Part shown: positions 38,001-49,551 of the stretch, piece by piece
Numbering within the stretch: the first letter of the stretch is position 1
How the letters are laid out: each line of letters opens with the position of its first letter
DNA from: Variovorax sp. S12S4
GTDB taxonomy: Bacteria > Pseudomonadota > Gammaproteobacteria > Burkholderiales > Burkholderiaceae_C
Reading direction: 5' to 3'
Assembly (NCBI RefSeq): GCF_023195515.1
Contig: NZ_JALPKR020000002.1
Location: forward strand, 4,627,001-4,691,000
Length of the DNA: 64,000 bases
Position numbers and translations under genes: made by a program
Notes under the pieces: model-generated
Seen by the model: only the letters and a program-made list of their open reading frames with translations
What the model was told of the DNA's origin: nothing
Database searches by the model: none

Positions 38001-38995
38001 GCCGGCAAGCCTCGCGCCGCGGCGCCTGGCTGGCCTGGATCGTCCAGGCGCTGCTGGTGCTGGCCGTGCTGGCCGGCGCCGTCTGGGTGATGAACCACGC
38101 GCTCGATGTGCTGCGCTCGCGCGGGGTGCGGTCGGGGTTCGACTTTCTCACCGAGCCGGCGGGCTTTTCCATCAGCGAAGGCTGGCTCGACTTCGATGCC
38201 AGCCAGCCGTTCTGGCGCGCCTTCCTTGCCGGGTTGATCAACACCGTGCGGGCGGCGGTGCCCGCGGCCGTCTTCGCGGTCGTGCTCGGCACCTTGATCG
38301 GCATCGGCCGGCTCGCGCCGCACGTGCTGTTGCGCGGCATTTGCACGGCGTATGTCGAAGTGCTGCGCAATGTGCCGCTGCTGGTGCAACTGCTGATGCT
38401 GGCCTTTGCCATGGCCAACCTGTTGCCCGACCCGACCGAGCCGGTGCGTTTGTTGCCGGGGGTGTGGCTCAGCAAGGGCGGTTTGAGCGTGCCCTGGCCT
38501 GTATCGGGCGAGGGCGGCTGGTGGCCGACGCACTTTGAATGGCCCGAGAAGGGCGACTTTGGCGTGAGCGGCGGTGCGGCGCTGAGCCCTGAGTACGTGA
38601 CCATCGTCGCGGGCCTGTCGTTTTACTCGGCGGCTTTCGTGGCGGAAATCGTGCGTGCCGGCATTCTCTCGGTGTCGCAGGGGCAAGTGCTGGCCGGGCA
38701 GGCGCTCGGCCTTACGACGGTGCAGCAGCTGCGCATCGTGATCCTGCCGCAGGCGCTGCGCGTGATCGTGCCTTCGCTCACCAACCAGTTGCTCAGCCTC
38801 ACCAAGAATTCGTCGCTCGCGGTCGCCGTGGGCTACCCCGAACTGGTGTCGGTAGCCAACACCACCATCGGCTCGAACGGGCGTGCTTTCGAGTGCATCG
38901 CGATCATCATGGCGGTGTACCTGCTGCTGTCGCTGCTGATCTCTTTCGGCATGAACCGCTACAACGCAAGGGTTGCGCTCAGGGGCTGGCAATGA
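37997..38995 (+). CDS. aapQ: General amino-acid ABC transporter permease (AapQ type)
   Basis: This 332-residue permease has the extended AapQ/BztB layout: an N-terminal span (WLAWIVQALLVLAVLAGAVW), a periplasmic insert (about residues 155-195) and a C-terminal transport core with FYSAAFVAEIVRAGILSVSQ and GQALGLTTVQQLRIVILPQA. It overlaps both aapJ and aapM by four bases, so translation is coupled. Confidence 0.93.
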   Translation: MSRQASRRGAWLAWIVQALLVLAVLAGAVWVMNHALDVLRSRGVRSGFDFLTEPAGFSISEGWLDFDASQPFWRAFLAGLINTVRAAVPAAVFAVVLGTLIGIGRLAPHVLLRGICTAYVEVLRNVPLLVQLLMLAFAMANLLPDPTEPVRLLPGVWLSKGGLSVPWPVSGEGGWWPTHFEWPEKGDFGVSGGAALSPEYVTIVAGLSFYSAAFVAEIVRAGILSVSQGQVLAGQALGLTTVQQLRIVILPQALRVIVPSLTNQLLSLTKNSSLAVAVGYPELVSVANTTIGSNGRAFECIAIIMAVYLLLSLLISFGMNRYNARVALRGWQ

Positions 38996-40050
38996 GAAAC
39001 GTCGCCCAAGGCCCCATTGCCTGGCGAAGCGAGCTCTGGGGTTCGCCGCTGCGCGCGTTGGCCACGGTGCTGCTGCTCGCGCTGCTTGCGTGGGGCGGCT
39101 TCCATGCCGTCGAATGGGGCGTGCTGAACGCGGTGTTCCGGCCCGACGCCGAAGCCTGCCGGGCGGTACAGCACGGCGCCTGCTGGGGTGTGGTGGCCGA
39201 GAAGTGGCGGCCGATGCTGTTCGGCCGCTTTCCCTATGAAAAGCAGTGGCGTCCTGCCATTGCCGTGGTCGTGTTGTCGGCCGTCACGGTGCTCAGCGCC
39301 TGGCCGCGCAGCTGGCGATGGTGGCTGGCGCCGCTCTGGATCGTGGCGCTGCTGCTCTTCGTGCTGCTGATGCGCGGTGGCGTGGCCGGCCTGGTCCATG
39401 TGCCGACCAGCCGCTGGGGCGGCTTGCCGCTCACGATCGGCCTTGCGGTGGTGGGCCTGGCGCTGGCCTTTCCGCTGGCACTGTTGCTTGCCCTGGGGCG
39501 ACGCTCGGGCTGGCCCGTGGTTCGCACGCTGAGCGCGAGCTACATCGAGCTGGTGCGTGGCGTGCCGCTGATCTCGGTGCTGTTCATGGCCTCTTTCCTT
39601 CTGCCGCTGCTGTGGCCCGCCGGGTGGCAGCCCGATGTGCTGGTGCGCGTGCTGGCCGGCCTGACGCTTTTCGTCGCGGCCTATCTGGCCGAAATCATTC
39701 GCGGCGGCCTGCAGGCCGTGCCGCGCGGGCAGACCGAAGTCGCCATGGCGCTCGGCTTCGGGCGCTGGCCGGTGCAGCGCGACATTGTGCTGCCGCAAGC
39801 GCTGCGGCTCGTGGTGCCCGCACTGACCAACAGCGTGGTCGGCACGCTCAAAGACACGTCTCTGGTCACCGTGGTCGGCCTGTTCGAACTGACCGGCGCA
39901 TTGGGCCTCGCCCTCGGCGGCGACCCGACCTGGCGGCCGTTCTACCTCGAGGGCTACCTCTTCATTGCGGCGGTGTACTGGGTGCTTTGCTTCGGCCTCT
40001 CGCGCTACAGCGTGTGGCTGGAGCGGCGGCTGGGAGAGGGCTCGCGCTGA
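38992..40050 (+). CDS. aapM: General amino-acid ABC transporter permease (AapM type)
   Basis: This 352-residue permease has the AapM/BztC features: an N-terminal span, a periplasmic insert with FRPDAEACRAVQHGACWGVV, and the core with SASYIELVRGVPLISVLFMA, FVAAYLAEIIRGGLQAVPRG and GTLKDTSLVTVVGLFELTGA. It overlaps aapQ by four bases (ATGA). The ATPase gene (aapP) expected next is absent; pgm lies convergently after 24 bp. The ATPase must be encoded elsewhere or shared. Confidence 0.93.
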   Translation: MRNVAQGPIAWRSELWGSPLRALATVLLLALLAWGGFHAVEWGVLNAVFRPDAEACRAVQHGACWGVVAEKWRPMLFGRFPYEKQWRPAIAVVVLSAVTVLSAWPRSWRWWLAPLWIVALLLFVLLMRGGVAGLVHVPTSRWGGLPLTIGLAVVGLALAFPLALLLALGRRSGWPVVRTLSASYIELVRGVPLISVLFMASFLLPLLWPAGWQPDVLVRVLAGLTLFVAAYLAEIIRGGLQAVPRGQTEVAMALGFGRWPVQRDIVLPQALRLVVPALTNSVVGTLKDTSLVTVVGLFELTGALGLALGGDPTWRPFYLEGYLFIAAVYWVLCFGLSRYSVWLERRLGEGSR

Positions 40051-40074
40051 AGCAGCCGTACCCGCCGGAACTCA

Positions 40075-41730
40075 TCAGCCTGCTGAAAGCGCCTTGTCCA
40101 CCAGCTGCTGCGCTTCCTCCAGGATGCGCCCAAGGTGCTCGGCACCGAGAAAGCTCTCGCCGTAGATCTTGTAGATGTTCTCGGTGCCCGACGGCCGCGC
40201 GGCGAACCAGCCGTTTTCCGTGACCACCTTCACGCCGCCGATGGCCGCACCATTGCCGGGCGCATGGCTCAACACGTTCTGGATCTTCTCGCCTGCGAGT
40301 TCCGTCGACAGCACCTGCTGCGGCGACAGGCTTGAGAGTTTCTTCTTCTGCTCGACGGTGGCAGCGGCATCCACGCGATTGGACACCGGCTTGCCGAGCG
40401 CCTTTGCCAGCTCGGCAAAGCGCTCGCCGGGGTCGCGGCCTGTGCGAGCGGCAATTTCCGCCGACAGCAGGGCGGGAGCGATTCCGTCCTTGTCGGTGGT
40501 CCACACCGACCCGTCGCGGCGCAGGAAGGTGGCGCCCGCGCTTTCTTCGCCGCCGAACCCCAGCGACGAATCCACCAGTCCGTCGACGAACCACTTGAAG
40601 CCCACCGGCACCTCGTACAGCTTGCGCCCCAGGTTCGCGGCCACGCGGTCGATCATCTGGCTGCTGACCACCGTCTTGCCGACGGCCGCATGTGCGGCCC
40701 ATTGCGGGCGGTGCGTGAAGAGATAGTCGACCATCACGGCCAGGTAGTTGTTCGGCGGCAGCAGCCCTGCACTGCGCGTGACGACGCCGTGCCGGTCGTG
40801 GTCGGTATCGCACGCAAAGGCAATGCCGAAGCGGTCCTTGAGGCCGATGAGCTGGTGCATCGCATCGGGCGACGACGGGTCCATGCGAATGCGGCCGTCC
40901 CAGTCGAGCGACATGAAGCGGAAGGTCGGGTCGACCTCCTGGCTGAGCACGTTGAGCCGGTCGAGCTTGTAGCGCGCAGCAATCGCGGGCCAGTAGCGCA
41001 CGCCAGCGCCGCCCAGCGGATCGACGCCCAGGTCGATCGGCACGCCGCGAATCGCGTCCATGTCGAGCACCTGTGCCAAGTCTTCCACATAGGTGTTCAG
41101 GTAGTCGTGACGGTGCGTGGTCGAGGCGCGCAGGGCCTGCGCGAGCGGAAGGCGCTTCACGCCCTGGAGGCCGGCTGCAAGATAGCCATTGGCCGCGGCC
41201 TCCACGGCCGAGGTGATGTCGGTGCCGGCCGGACCGCCGTTGGGCGGGTTGTACTTGAAGCCGCCGCTTTCGGGCGGGTTGTGCGAAGGCGTGATCACGA
41301 TGCCGTCGGCCAGCCCGGTCGTGCGGCCGCGGTTGTAGACGAGGATGGCGTGCGAGACGGCGGGTGTCGGCGTGTATTCGTCGTCCTTCGACAGCATCAG
41401 CTCCACGCCGTTGGCGGCCAGCACTTCGACCGCGCTGTTGAAAGCGGGCGTGGAGAGCGCATGCGTGTCGATGCCCAAAAACAGCGGGCCGTCGATGCCA
41501 TTCTGCTTGCGGTAATCGGCAATCGCCTGGCTGATGGCCAGCACATGCCACTCATTGAAAGCGTCGTCGAAGGAGGAGCCGCGGTGGCCCGATGTTCCAA
41601 AGGCCACGCGCTGTGCGGGCACCGAAGGATCCGGCCGGCCCGTGTAGTAGGCCGAGATGAGGCGCGGGACGTTGACGAGCAGGTCCAGCGGCGCGGGCTG
41701 GCCCGCAAGAGGGTTGGTCTTTTGGCTCAT
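40075..41730 (-). CDS. pgm: Alpha-D-glucose phosphate-specific phosphoglucomutase
   Basis: Pgm interconverts glucose 1- and 6-phosphate. The 551-residue protein has the full set of motifs: [20 protein letters not shown] near residue 45, the phosphoserine loop [17 protein letters not shown], the metal-binding DTDHDRHG and the sugar-binding [10 protein letters not shown]. It ends with the phosphate-binding [16 protein letters not shown]. It is alone on the minus strand, convergent with aapM and 88 bp downstream of glnD. Confidence 0.97.
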   Translation of the reverse strand: MSQKTNPLAGQPAPLDLLVNVPRLISAYYTGRPDPSVPAQRVAFGTSGHRGSSFDDAFNEWHVLAISQAIADYRKQNGIDGPLFLGIDTHALSTPAFNSAVEVLAANGVELMLSKDDEYTPTPAVSHAILVYNRGRTTGLADGIVITPSHNPPESGGFKYNPPNGGPAGTDITSAVEAAANGYLAAGLQGVKRLPLAQALRASTTHRHDYLNTYVEDLAQVLDMDAIRGVPIDLGVDPLGGAGVRYWPAIAARYKLDRLNVLSQEVDPTFRFMSLDWDGRIRMDPSSPDAMHQLIGLKDRFGIAFACDTDHDRHGVVTRSAGLLPPNNYLAVMVDYLFTHRPQWAAHAAVGKTVVSSQMIDRVAANLGRKLYEVPVGFKWFVDGLVDSSLGFGGEESAGATFLRRDGSVWTTDKDGIAPALLSAEIAARTGRDPGERFAELAKALGKPVSNRVDAAATVEQKKKLSSLSPQQVLSTELAGEKIQNVLSHAPGNGAAIGGVKVVTENGWFAARPSGTENIYKIYGESFLGAEHLGRILEEAQQLVDKALSAG

Positions 41731-41818
41731 GTCGAGTGTTGCCGTTCGAGTTGAATCAAGTCGGCAACATCATGCCGCAGGATGCGCCTGCGAACGAAAC
41801 AAGCGGAAAGCAAGCGCC

Positions 41819-44425
41819 TCAGGAGGCCAGCGCCTCCATCAGCTCCGTCTCGATGGCCAGTTGCGTCTTCTGTCCCTGCAGCTCGGGGCCGCTGATAAGG
41901 AACGTGTCTTCCACTCGTTCGCCAAGCGTTGTGACCTTGGCGAGCTGCAGGTTCAGGTGGTGTCGCGCGAGCACGCGCGCCACCGAATACAGCAGCCCCG
42001 CGCGGTCGCTGGCCGAGATGTTGAGCAGCCAGCGCTGCGCCTTGTCGTCGGGCAGCAGGCTGATGCGCGGCTTGATGGGAAAGCTGCGCACCCGGCGCGA
42101 CACCCGGCCCACGCTGGGCGGGGGCAGGGGGCCGGCCTCTGTGAGCGTTTGAGCAAGGCCCAGTTCGACCATGCTGATGAGATCGCGGTAGTGGTCGGGC
42201 ACGAAAGTAGTTACAACCTGGAAGGTGTCGAGGCCGTAGCCGTTGCTGGTGGTGTGTACTTTCGCGTCAAGAATGCTGAACGACGACTGGTCGAAATAGC
42301 CGCAGATGCGCGCGAAGAGATCGGGCTGGTCGGGCGTGTACACCACCACCTGCAGTCCTTCGCCGACGGGCGAAAGGCGCGCCCGCACGATGGGCGGTGC
42401 CTTGGGGTCCACCGGCACATTGGGCGGCGGCACAAAGCGCGAAAGCTGCTTGGCGTGCCAGGCGATCTCACTGGCCTCGTGGCGCATGAAGTAGCCGACG
42501 TCGAGCGTGTCCCACAGCGCCTTGTGTGCTTCGAAGCGCTGCGCATGCAGTGCAAGCTGCACCAGCGCCTCGCGCTTGCGTGATTCCACCTCGGCATCCG
42601 GGTCGGGCATGCGGCCACCGAGGGCGCGCAGGGTGTAGCGGTAAAGGTCTTCGAGCAGCTTGCCCTTCCAGGCATTCCACACGCGTGGCGATGTGCCGCG
42701 GATATCGGCAATGGTGAGCAGGTAGAGCGCCGTGAGATAGCGCTCGTTGCCCACGCGCTTGGCAAACGCGCCAATCACTTCCGGGTCGCTCAGGTCCTGC
42801 TTTTGCGCCACCTGGCTCATCACCAGGTGTTCGGCCACGAGGAATTCGATGAGCTTGGCGTCTTCGCGCGCAATGCCATGCTGCTTGCAGAAGCGTTGCA
42901 CGTCGCGCGCGCCGAGCGTCGAGTGGTCGCCGCCGCGGCCCTTGGCAATGTCGTGGAACAGTGCGGCCACGTAAAGAATCCACGGCTTGTCCCAGCCGGC
43001 CGCAAGCTGCGAGCAGAACGGATATTCGTGCGCGTGCTCGGCAATGAAGAAGCGCCGCACGTTGCGCAGCACCATCAGGATGTGCTGGTCCACCGTGTAC
43101 ACGTGGAAAAGGTCGTGCTGCATCTGCCCCACGATGCTGCGGAACACCCGCAGGTACCGCCCCAGCACCGAGGTCTGGTTCATGAGCCTGAACGCATGCG
43201 TGATGCCGTACGGCTGCAGCAGGATGCGCATGAAGGTCTCGTGATTCGCCGGGTCGTTCCGGAACTTGCTGTCCATGACATGGCGCGCGTTGTAGAGCGC
43301 GCGCAGCGTGCGTGCCGACAGGCCCTTCACGCCGATGGTCTTCTGGTAGAGCAGGAAGGTTTCGAGAATGGCGCGCGGCTCGCGCTCGTAAAGGTCGTCG
43401 CTCGCAATTTCGATAAGGCCGGCGCGTTCGTAGAAGCGCTCGTTGATCGGCGTGTGCTGTTCGTCGCTGGGCTGCAGCCGCTCCGAAATGTTGAGCAGCA
43501 AGATCTGGTTGAGCTGCGTGACCGCCTTGGCCGCCCAGTAGTAGCGCCGCATCAGCGCTTCGCTCGACTTGCGCTGCGATTCGCTCTCGTAGCCGAAGCT
43601 CGCGGCCACGGCCGTCTGCAGGTCGAACACCAGCCGGTCTTCGCGTCGATTGGCAATCACGTGCAGCCGCGCGCGAATCAGCGAAAGCAACGCTTCGTTG
43701 CGCTTGATCTGCTGCGCCTCGAACGGCGTGGCCAGGCCGTTCTTTGCCAGGTCGTCCCAGCGGCTGCCGTAGCCGGCGGCCTTGGTCATCCAGAGAATGG
43801 TTTGCAGGTCGCGCAGGCCGCCCGGCGATTCCTTGCAGTTGGGTTCGAGCGCGTAAGGCGTGTTGTCGAACTTCTGGTGGCGGTGCCGCATTTCCTGCGA
43901 CTTGGCGACGAAGAAGGCCTGCGGATCGATGGCGCGGGTAAAGCGGCGGCGAAAGGCGACAAAGAGCTTCTTGTTGCCCGCAATCAGCCGTGCCTCGAGC
44001 AGCGAGGTCTGCACGGTGACGTCTTTCTCGGCCTCGGCCAGGCACTCTTCGACCGTGCGCACGCTCGAGCCGATTTCAAGCCCCGCGTCCCAGCAATGCC
44101 CGATGAAGGCTTCGATGCGTGCCGGATCGATTTCGCTGGCGTGGCCCTCGGGCGGCAGCAGCAGGAGCACGTCGACGTCGGAATACGGAAACAGCTCGCC
44201 GCGGCCGAAGCCGCCCACGGCCGCCAGGGTGAGCGAATCGCCGAAATCGGCCTCCCGCCAAAGCGCGCACAAGGTCTGGTCGGCCAGCGCGGACAACTGC
44301 CGCAGCACCGTGTGCACGCTGCGCGTGGGCGCGCGTGCAAAACGCAAGGTTTCGAAGAGTGCGAGCTTCTTTGCGCGATAGGCTTCGCGCAGCGTTGCCA
44401 CGTCGATCTTGGCTGGTTCGATCAC
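41819..44425 (-). CDS. glnD: Bifunctional uridylyltransferase/uridylyl-removing enzyme GlnD
   Basis: GlnD senses glutamine and adds or removes UMP on PII proteins, controlling nitrogen metabolism. The 868-residue protein has the nucleotidyltransferase motif [19 protein letters not shown] (Asp83, Asp85), a helical region, the HD domain with [16 protein letters not shown] near residue 495, and two C-terminal ACT domains ([16 protein letters not shown] and [19 protein letters not shown]). It is next to map on the same strand, an old conserved pairing; the gap between map and glnD is 34 bp. Confidence 0.97.
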   Translation of the reverse strand: MIEPAKIDVATLREAYRAKKLALFETLRFARAPTRSVHTVLRQLSALADQTLCALWREADFGDSLTLAAVGGFGRGELFPYSDVDVLLLLPPEGHASEIDPARIEAFIGHCWDAGLEIGSSVRTVEECLAEAEKDVTVQTSLLEARLIAGNKKLFVAFRRRFTRAIDPQAFFVAKSQEMRHRHQKFDNTPYALEPNCKESPGGLRDLQTILWMTKAAGYGSRWDDLAKNGLATPFEAQQIKRNEALLSLIRARLHVIANRREDRLVFDLQTAVAASFGYESESQRKSSEALMRRYYWAAKAVTQLNQILLLNISERLQPSDEQHTPINERFYERAGLIEIASDDLYEREPRAILETFLLYQKTIGVKGLSARTLRALYNARHVMDSKFRNDPANHETFMRILLQPYGITHAFRLMNQTSVLGRYLRVFRSIVGQMQHDLFHVYTVDQHILMVLRNVRRFFIAEHAHEYPFCSQLAAGWDKPWILYVAALFHDIAKGRGGDHSTLGARDVQRFCKQHGIAREDAKLIEFLVAEHLVMSQVAQKQDLSDPEVIGAFAKRVGNERYLTALYLLTIADIRGTSPRVWNAWKGKLLEDLYRYTLRALGGRMPDPDAEVESRKREALVQLALHAQRFEAHKALWDTLDVGYFMRHEASEIAWHAKQLSRFVPPPNVPVDPKAPPIVRARLSPVGEGLQVVVYTPDQPDLFARICGYFDQSSFSILDAKVHTTSNGYGLDTFQVVTTFVPDHYRDLISMVELGLAQTLTEAGPLPPPSVGRVSRRVRSFPIKPRISLLPDDKAQRWLLNISASDRAGLLYSVARVLARHHLNLQLAKVTTLGERVEDTFLISGPELQGQKTQLAIETELMEALAS

Positions 44426-44459
44426 GGCTTTGTCCGGGGCCGTGCGCCGCTCGCGCGGC

Positions 44460-45284
44460 TCACGTTTTCGTTGAGGTGACGAAGGAGGGCAGGGGCGGGC
44501 TGCCTTCGGACAGCGTGAGCACCTCGTAGCCCGTTTCGGTGACCAGCACCGTGTGTTCCCATTGCGCCGAGAGCGAATGGTCGCGCGTGACGATGGTCCA
44601 GCCGTCGTATTGGCCGCCCTTGAAGTCTTCCTTCACCTCGCGCTTGCCGGCATTGATCATCGGTTCGATGGTGAAGATCATGCCGGGCTTGAGTTCTTCG
44701 AGCGTGCCCGGGCGGCCGTAGTGCAGCACCTGCGGTTCTTCGTGGAAGCGCTGGCCCACACCGTGGCCGCAGAACTCGCGCACGACCGAAAAACCGTGGC
44801 CTTCGGCAAATTTCTGGATGGCGTAGCCGATGTCGCCCAGGTGGGCGCCCGGGCGCACTTGCAGAATGCCGTGCCACATGGCTTCGAAGGTGATGCTGCA
44901 CAGCCGCTTGGCCGCAATGGAGGCGTCGCCGATGATGTACATGCGGCTGTTGTCGCCAAACCAGCCGTCCTTCACCACCGTGACGTCGACGTTCATGATG
45001 TCGCCCTTCTTCAAGGGCTTGTCATTCGGGATGCCGTGGCAAACCACGTGGTTGACCGAGGTGCAGAGAGACTTCGGAAAGGGCACGCTGCTGGCGCCCA
45101 TGTAGCCCACCGTGGCCGAGGTGGTGCCCTGCTTGACCATGTATTCGGCGGCGAGCCGGTCGATTTCGTTCGTGGTGATGCCCGGCTTGATGAACGGCGT
45201 GAGGTAGTCCAGCACCTCGGAGGCCAGGCGGCAGGCGACGCGCATGGCTGCGATGCCCGCTGCGTCTTTGTAGGTAATGCTCAT
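44460..45284 (-). CDS. map: Type I methionine aminopeptidase
   Basis: Map removes the initiator methionine. The 274-residue protein has the metal ligands in [20 protein letters not shown] (two Asp), [19 protein letters not shown] (His), TIEPMINAG (Glu) and WEHTVLV (Glu), plus the substrate loop [13 protein letters not shown]. The last 12 residues are proline- and serine-rich and not conserved. It precedes glnD and diverges from purL, with 46 bp between. Confidence 0.96.
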   Translation of the reverse strand: MSITYKDAAGIAAMRVACRLASEVLDYLTPFIKPGITTNEIDRLAAEYMVKQGTTSATVGYMGASSVPFPKSLCTSVNHVVCHGIPNDKPLKKGDIMNVDVTVVKDGWFGDNSRMYIIGDASIAAKRLCSITFEAMWHGILQVRPGAHLGDIGYAIQKFAEGHGFSVVREFCGHGVGQRFHEEPQVLHYGRPGTLEELKPGMIFTIEPMINAGKREVKEDFKGGQYDGWTIVTRDHSLSAQWEHTVLVTETGYEVLTLSEGSPPLPSFVTSTKT

Positions 45285-45330
45285 CCCGGAATTATCCCAT
45301 TCAGCAAGCTAAAATTCCGGGTTAACGCGG

Positions 45331-48300
45331 ATGACCCCAGTCAGCGGTCTTCCGCCTCGATTCTTTGATTCCCAACGCGGCCCCAAGGCCCCATCGACCG
45401 TGACGCAGCCCGCATCCCAAGCCCTTCCTGTCGTAACCATGTTCGAGGGCGGCAGCGCACTCAGCGATTTCCGCGCGCGGCAGCTGCTGCCCAAGCTGCA
45501 GGCCATCGAGCCGCGCATCGAGGGCATTTCGGCCCGCTTCGTGCACCTGGTGGTCACCGACGCCGCGCTGAGCGCTGCCGAGCATGAGCGCTTTGCCGCG
45601 CTGCTGACCTACGGTGAGCCCTTCGAGGCATCGGCCAAGGCAGCCACATCGATGGTCGTCACGCCGCGCCTTGGCACCGTGTCGCCTTGGGCTTCCAAAG
45701 CGACCGACATCGCCCACAACTGCGGCCTTGCGCTGCGCCGGGTCGAGCGCGTGACCCAGTACCACCTGAAGCTCAAGGCGCCGCTGATCGGCAAGGCGCC
45801 CGTGCTCGAGGGCGACACGCTCGCCGCCGTGGCAGGCCCGCTGCATGACCGCATGACCGAATCGGTGCTTGCCACCGTCGATCAGGCCGCGAGCCTCTTC
45901 AGCGAACTGCCGGCCCAGCCGATGGCGCTGGTCGACGTGCAGGGCGGCGGCCGTGCCGCGCTGGTGGCGGCCAACACGGGCTTCGGCCTGGCGCTGGCCG
46001 AGGACGAAATCGACTACCTGGTCGACGCCTTCACGCGCCTGGGCCGCAACCCGAGCGACGTCGAACTGATGATGTTCGCGCAGGCCAACAGCGAGCACTG
46101 CCGCCACAAGATCTTCAACGCCCAGTTCACCATCGACGGCAAGGCGCAGCCCCAAAGCCTGTTCTCGATGATTCGCCACACCGAGAAAGAGAACCCGCAG
46201 CACACGGTCATCGCCTATGCGGACAACGCCTCGGTCATGGAGGGCACGACCGTCGAGCGCTTCATCCCGGCTTCGGGTTCGCAGAGCTATCAAAAAGATA
46301 GCGCACTGAGCCATGTGCTGATGAAGGTCGAGACGCACAACCATCCGACCGCCATTTCGCCGTTCCCCGGCGCCTCCACCGGTGCCGGCGGCGAAATCCG
46401 CGACGAAGGTGCTACCGGCCGCGGCTCCAAGCCCAAGGCTGGCCTGACCGGCTTCACCGTGTCGAAGCTCTGGCCGGAAGAGGGCCACTACGGCAAGCCC
46501 GAGCACATCGCCAGCCCGCTGCAGATCATGACCGAAGGCCCGCTGGGCGGCGCCGCGTTCAACAACGAATTCGGCCGGCCCAACCTGCTGGGCTACTTCC
46601 GCGAATACGAGCAAACGGCGGCGAGCGACATCGACACGGTGCAGCGCGGCTATCACAAGCCCATCATGATCGCGGGCGGTCTGGGCAGCATCGATGCCAC
46701 GCAGACCAAGAAGATCCAGTTTCCGGCCGGTTCGCTGCTCATTCAGCTCGGCGGCCCCGGCATGCGCATCGGCATGGGCGGCAGCGCCGCGAGCTCGATG
46801 GCCACGGGCGCCAATGCGGCCGAACTCGACTTCGACTCGGTGCAGCGCGGCAACCCCGAAATCGAGCGCCGTGCGCAAGAGGTCATCAACCATTGCTGGC
46901 AGCAGGGCGCGGCCAACCCGATCCTTGCGATCCATGACGTGGGCGCGGGCGGCCTGAGCAATGCCTTTCCTGAGCTGACCAACGATGCCGGCCGCGGCGC
47001 GCTTCGACCTGCGCGCCGTGCCGCTCGAAGAATCGGGCATGGCGCCCAAGGAAATCTGGTGCAACGAGAGCCAGGAGCGTTATGTGCTGGCCATCGCGCC
47101 GGAATCGCTCGAGCAGTTCAAGGCCTTCTGCGAGCGCGAGCGCTGCCCGTTCTCGGTGGTGGGCGTGGCGACCGAAGAGCGCCAGCTGCTGGTGGCCGAC
47201 GAAGGCGCCGCGGTGCAGCCGGTCGACATGCCGATGGACGTGCTGCTCGGCAAGCCGCCCAAGATGCACCGCGACGTGAAGACCGTCGCGCGCAGCTTCA
47301 AGCCGCTCGACCTGACCGGCGTCGATCTGCAGAAGGCCGCCATCAACGTGCTCTCGCACCCGACCGTTGCCTCCAAGCGCTTCCTGATCACCATCGGCGA
47401 CCGCACCGTGGGCGGCCTGAGCCACCGCGACCAGATGGTCGGCCCGTGGCAGGTGCCGGTGGCCGATTGCGCCGTGACGCTGGCGGATTACAAGGGCTTT
47501 GCAGGCGAAGCCATGAGCATGGGCGAGCGCACGCCGCTGGCCGCGCTCGACGCACCGGCCTCGGGCCGCATGGCCGTGGCCGAGGCCATTACCAACTTGC
47601 TGGCCGCGCCCATCGAACTCTCGCGCGTGAAGCTCTCGGCCAACTGGATGGCGGCCTGCGGCGAGCCAGGCGAAGACGCCGCGCTGTATGAAACCGTCAA
47701 GGCCGTGGGCCTGGAATTGTGCCCGGCGCTGGGCGTGTCGATTCCGGTCGGCAAGGATTCGCTCTCGATGCGCACGCAATGGAAAGACGAGGGCGAAGCC
47801 AAGAAGGTCACGTCGCCCGTCAGCCTGATCGTGACGGCGTTCGCAACGCTGGCCGACGTGCGCGGCACGCTCACGCCGCAGCTCGATGCGCAAGAGGCCG
47901 ACACCACGCTCGTGCTCGTCGACCTGGGCCGTGGCAAGCACCGCATGGCCGGCAGCATCCTCGCGCAGACGCTCGGCCAGAGCGGCGACACAGTGCCCGA
48001 CCTCGACGACCCGGCCCAACTCGTGGCGCTCGTCAATGCAGTGAACGCGCTGCGCGCCGACGGCAAGATCCTGGCCATGCACGACCGCAGCGACGGCGGC
48101 CTGTTCGCCACCGCCTGCGAAATGGCCTTTGCCGGCCATGTGGGCGTGGCGCTCAATGTCGACATGTTGGTGACTGAAGGCGACGGCATTTCCGACAGCC
48201 GCATGGAAACCGGCGACGCCAAGAACTGGGCGCAGCAGGTCAGTGCGCGCCGCGAAGAGCTCACGCTCAAGGCGCTGTTCAATGAAGAACTCGGCATGCT

Positions 48301-49432
48301 GCTGCAGGTACGCACGGCCGAGCGCAACGATGTGATGCAGGTGCTGCGCGCCCATGGCCTCAGCGCCCACAGCCACTTCGTCGGCAAGACCCGGCCCGCG
48401 AGCTCCACGATGGATGCCGGCAAGGGCGAGCTCGAAATCTGGCGCGATGCCAAGTCGGTGTTCAGCGCTACGCTGCACGACCTGCATCAGGTGTGGGATT
48501 CGGTCAGCTGGAAGATCGCCCGCGAGCGCGACAACCCCGCCTGCGCCGATGCTGAACATGCCGCAGCCGGCGATCCTTCAGACCCCGGCATGCACGTATT
48601 TCTCCCTCTCCCTCTGGGAGAGGGCAGGGGTGAGGGCAGCAGCATCAACGCCCCCGCCATCCTTCAGCACCGCCCCAAGGTCGCCATCCTGCGCGAGCAG
48701 GGCGTCAACTCGCACGTCGAAATGGCCTATGCCTTCACCGAAGCGGGTTTCGAGGCCTACGACGTCCACATGACCGACCTGCAGACGGGCAGGGCGGACC
48801 TCGCCAACTTCAAGGGCGTGGTCGCCTGCGGCGGCTTCAGCTATGGCGACACCCTGGGCGCCGGCATCGGCTGGGCCCGCAGCATCACCTTCAACCCGAA
48901 GCTCGCCGAACAGTTCAAGGCCTTTTTCGGCCGGCAAGACACCTTCGGCCTGGGCGTGTGCAACGGCTGCCAGATGTTTGCCGAACTCGCCGACATCATC
49001 CCGGGCGCCGAAGCCTGGCCGCGCTTCACCACCAACCAGAGCGAGCGTTTCGAAGCGCGCCTGTCGATGGTCGAAGTGCTCGAGTCCCCCAGCATCTTCT
49101 TCTCGGGCATGGCCGGCAGCCGCTTGCCGATTGCGGTGGCGCACGGCGAGGGCTATGCCAACTTCAAGCACCGCGGCGATGCGGCAAAGGCCATTGCGGC
49201 GATGCGTTTCGTGGACAACCACGGCAAGCCTACCGAGCAGTACCCGTTCAACCCGAACGGCAGCGCCGGTGGCCTGACGTCAGTGACCACGCCAGACGGC
49301 CGTTTCACCGCCGTGATGCCGCACCCGGAACGCGTGTTCCGCAACATCCAGATGAGCTGGACGCCGGGCGACCGGAGCGAGCTCAGCCCCTGGATGCAGA
49401 TCTGGCGCAACGCGCGCAAGTGGGTGGGGTGA
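45331..49432 (+). pseudogene. purL: Phosphoribosylformylglycinamidine synthase PurL, frame broken once
   Basis: PurL makes FGAM from FGAR, glutamine and ATP in purine synthesis. The first frame runs from ATG 45331 through [33 protein letters not shown] and [20 protein letters not shown]. The second frame runs from about 47000 through [20 protein letters not shown] to the glutaminase domain (VAILREQGVNSHVEMAYAF, Cys in GLGVCNGCQMF, C-terminal MPHPERVF). Together they give a normal large-type PurL of about 1350 residues. The join needs two extra bases in the run GCGGCGCGC at 46994-47002: GRGA then RFDLRAV, matching the family's GRGG-KFELR. This is either an assembly indel or a real lesion that would cause purine auxotrophy. 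A palindromic repeat is translated in the linker near 48602. GTG at 45400 and ATG at 45439 are alternative starts. Confidence 0.93.
48602..48640. repeat. REP-like palindromic element inside purL
   Basis: CCCTCTCCC (48604-48612) and GGGAGAGGG (48616-48624) form a perfect 9-bp stem with loop TCT, followed by CAGGGGTGAGGGCAG. This composition is that of dispersed intergenic palindromes found in many proteobacteria. Here it is read in frame and adds about 15 residues (LPLPLGEGRGEGS) in the linker before the glutaminase domain of PurL. No other full copy is visible in the window. Confidence 0.75.
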
Positions 49433-49485
49433 TCGGTCGGCACGGCCGCAGTCAGGCCGTGCTGACGGCCTGAATCGAGTCAAAG

Positions 49486-49521
49486 AAATGCCCTCCAGAC
49501 CTGGGTCTGGAGGGCATTTTT
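49486..49521. terminator. Strong bidirectional terminator between purL and gntR
   Basis: A perfect 15-bp stem is formed by 49486-49500 (AAATGCCCTCCAGAC) and 49505-49519 with loop CTGG, followed by T residues. It is flanked by A and T runs on both sides and ends both the purL and the convergent gntR transcripts. Confidence 0.93.
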
Positions 49522-49551
49522 CATGGGGAATGGCGCCTGAAGCGCTGCCGG

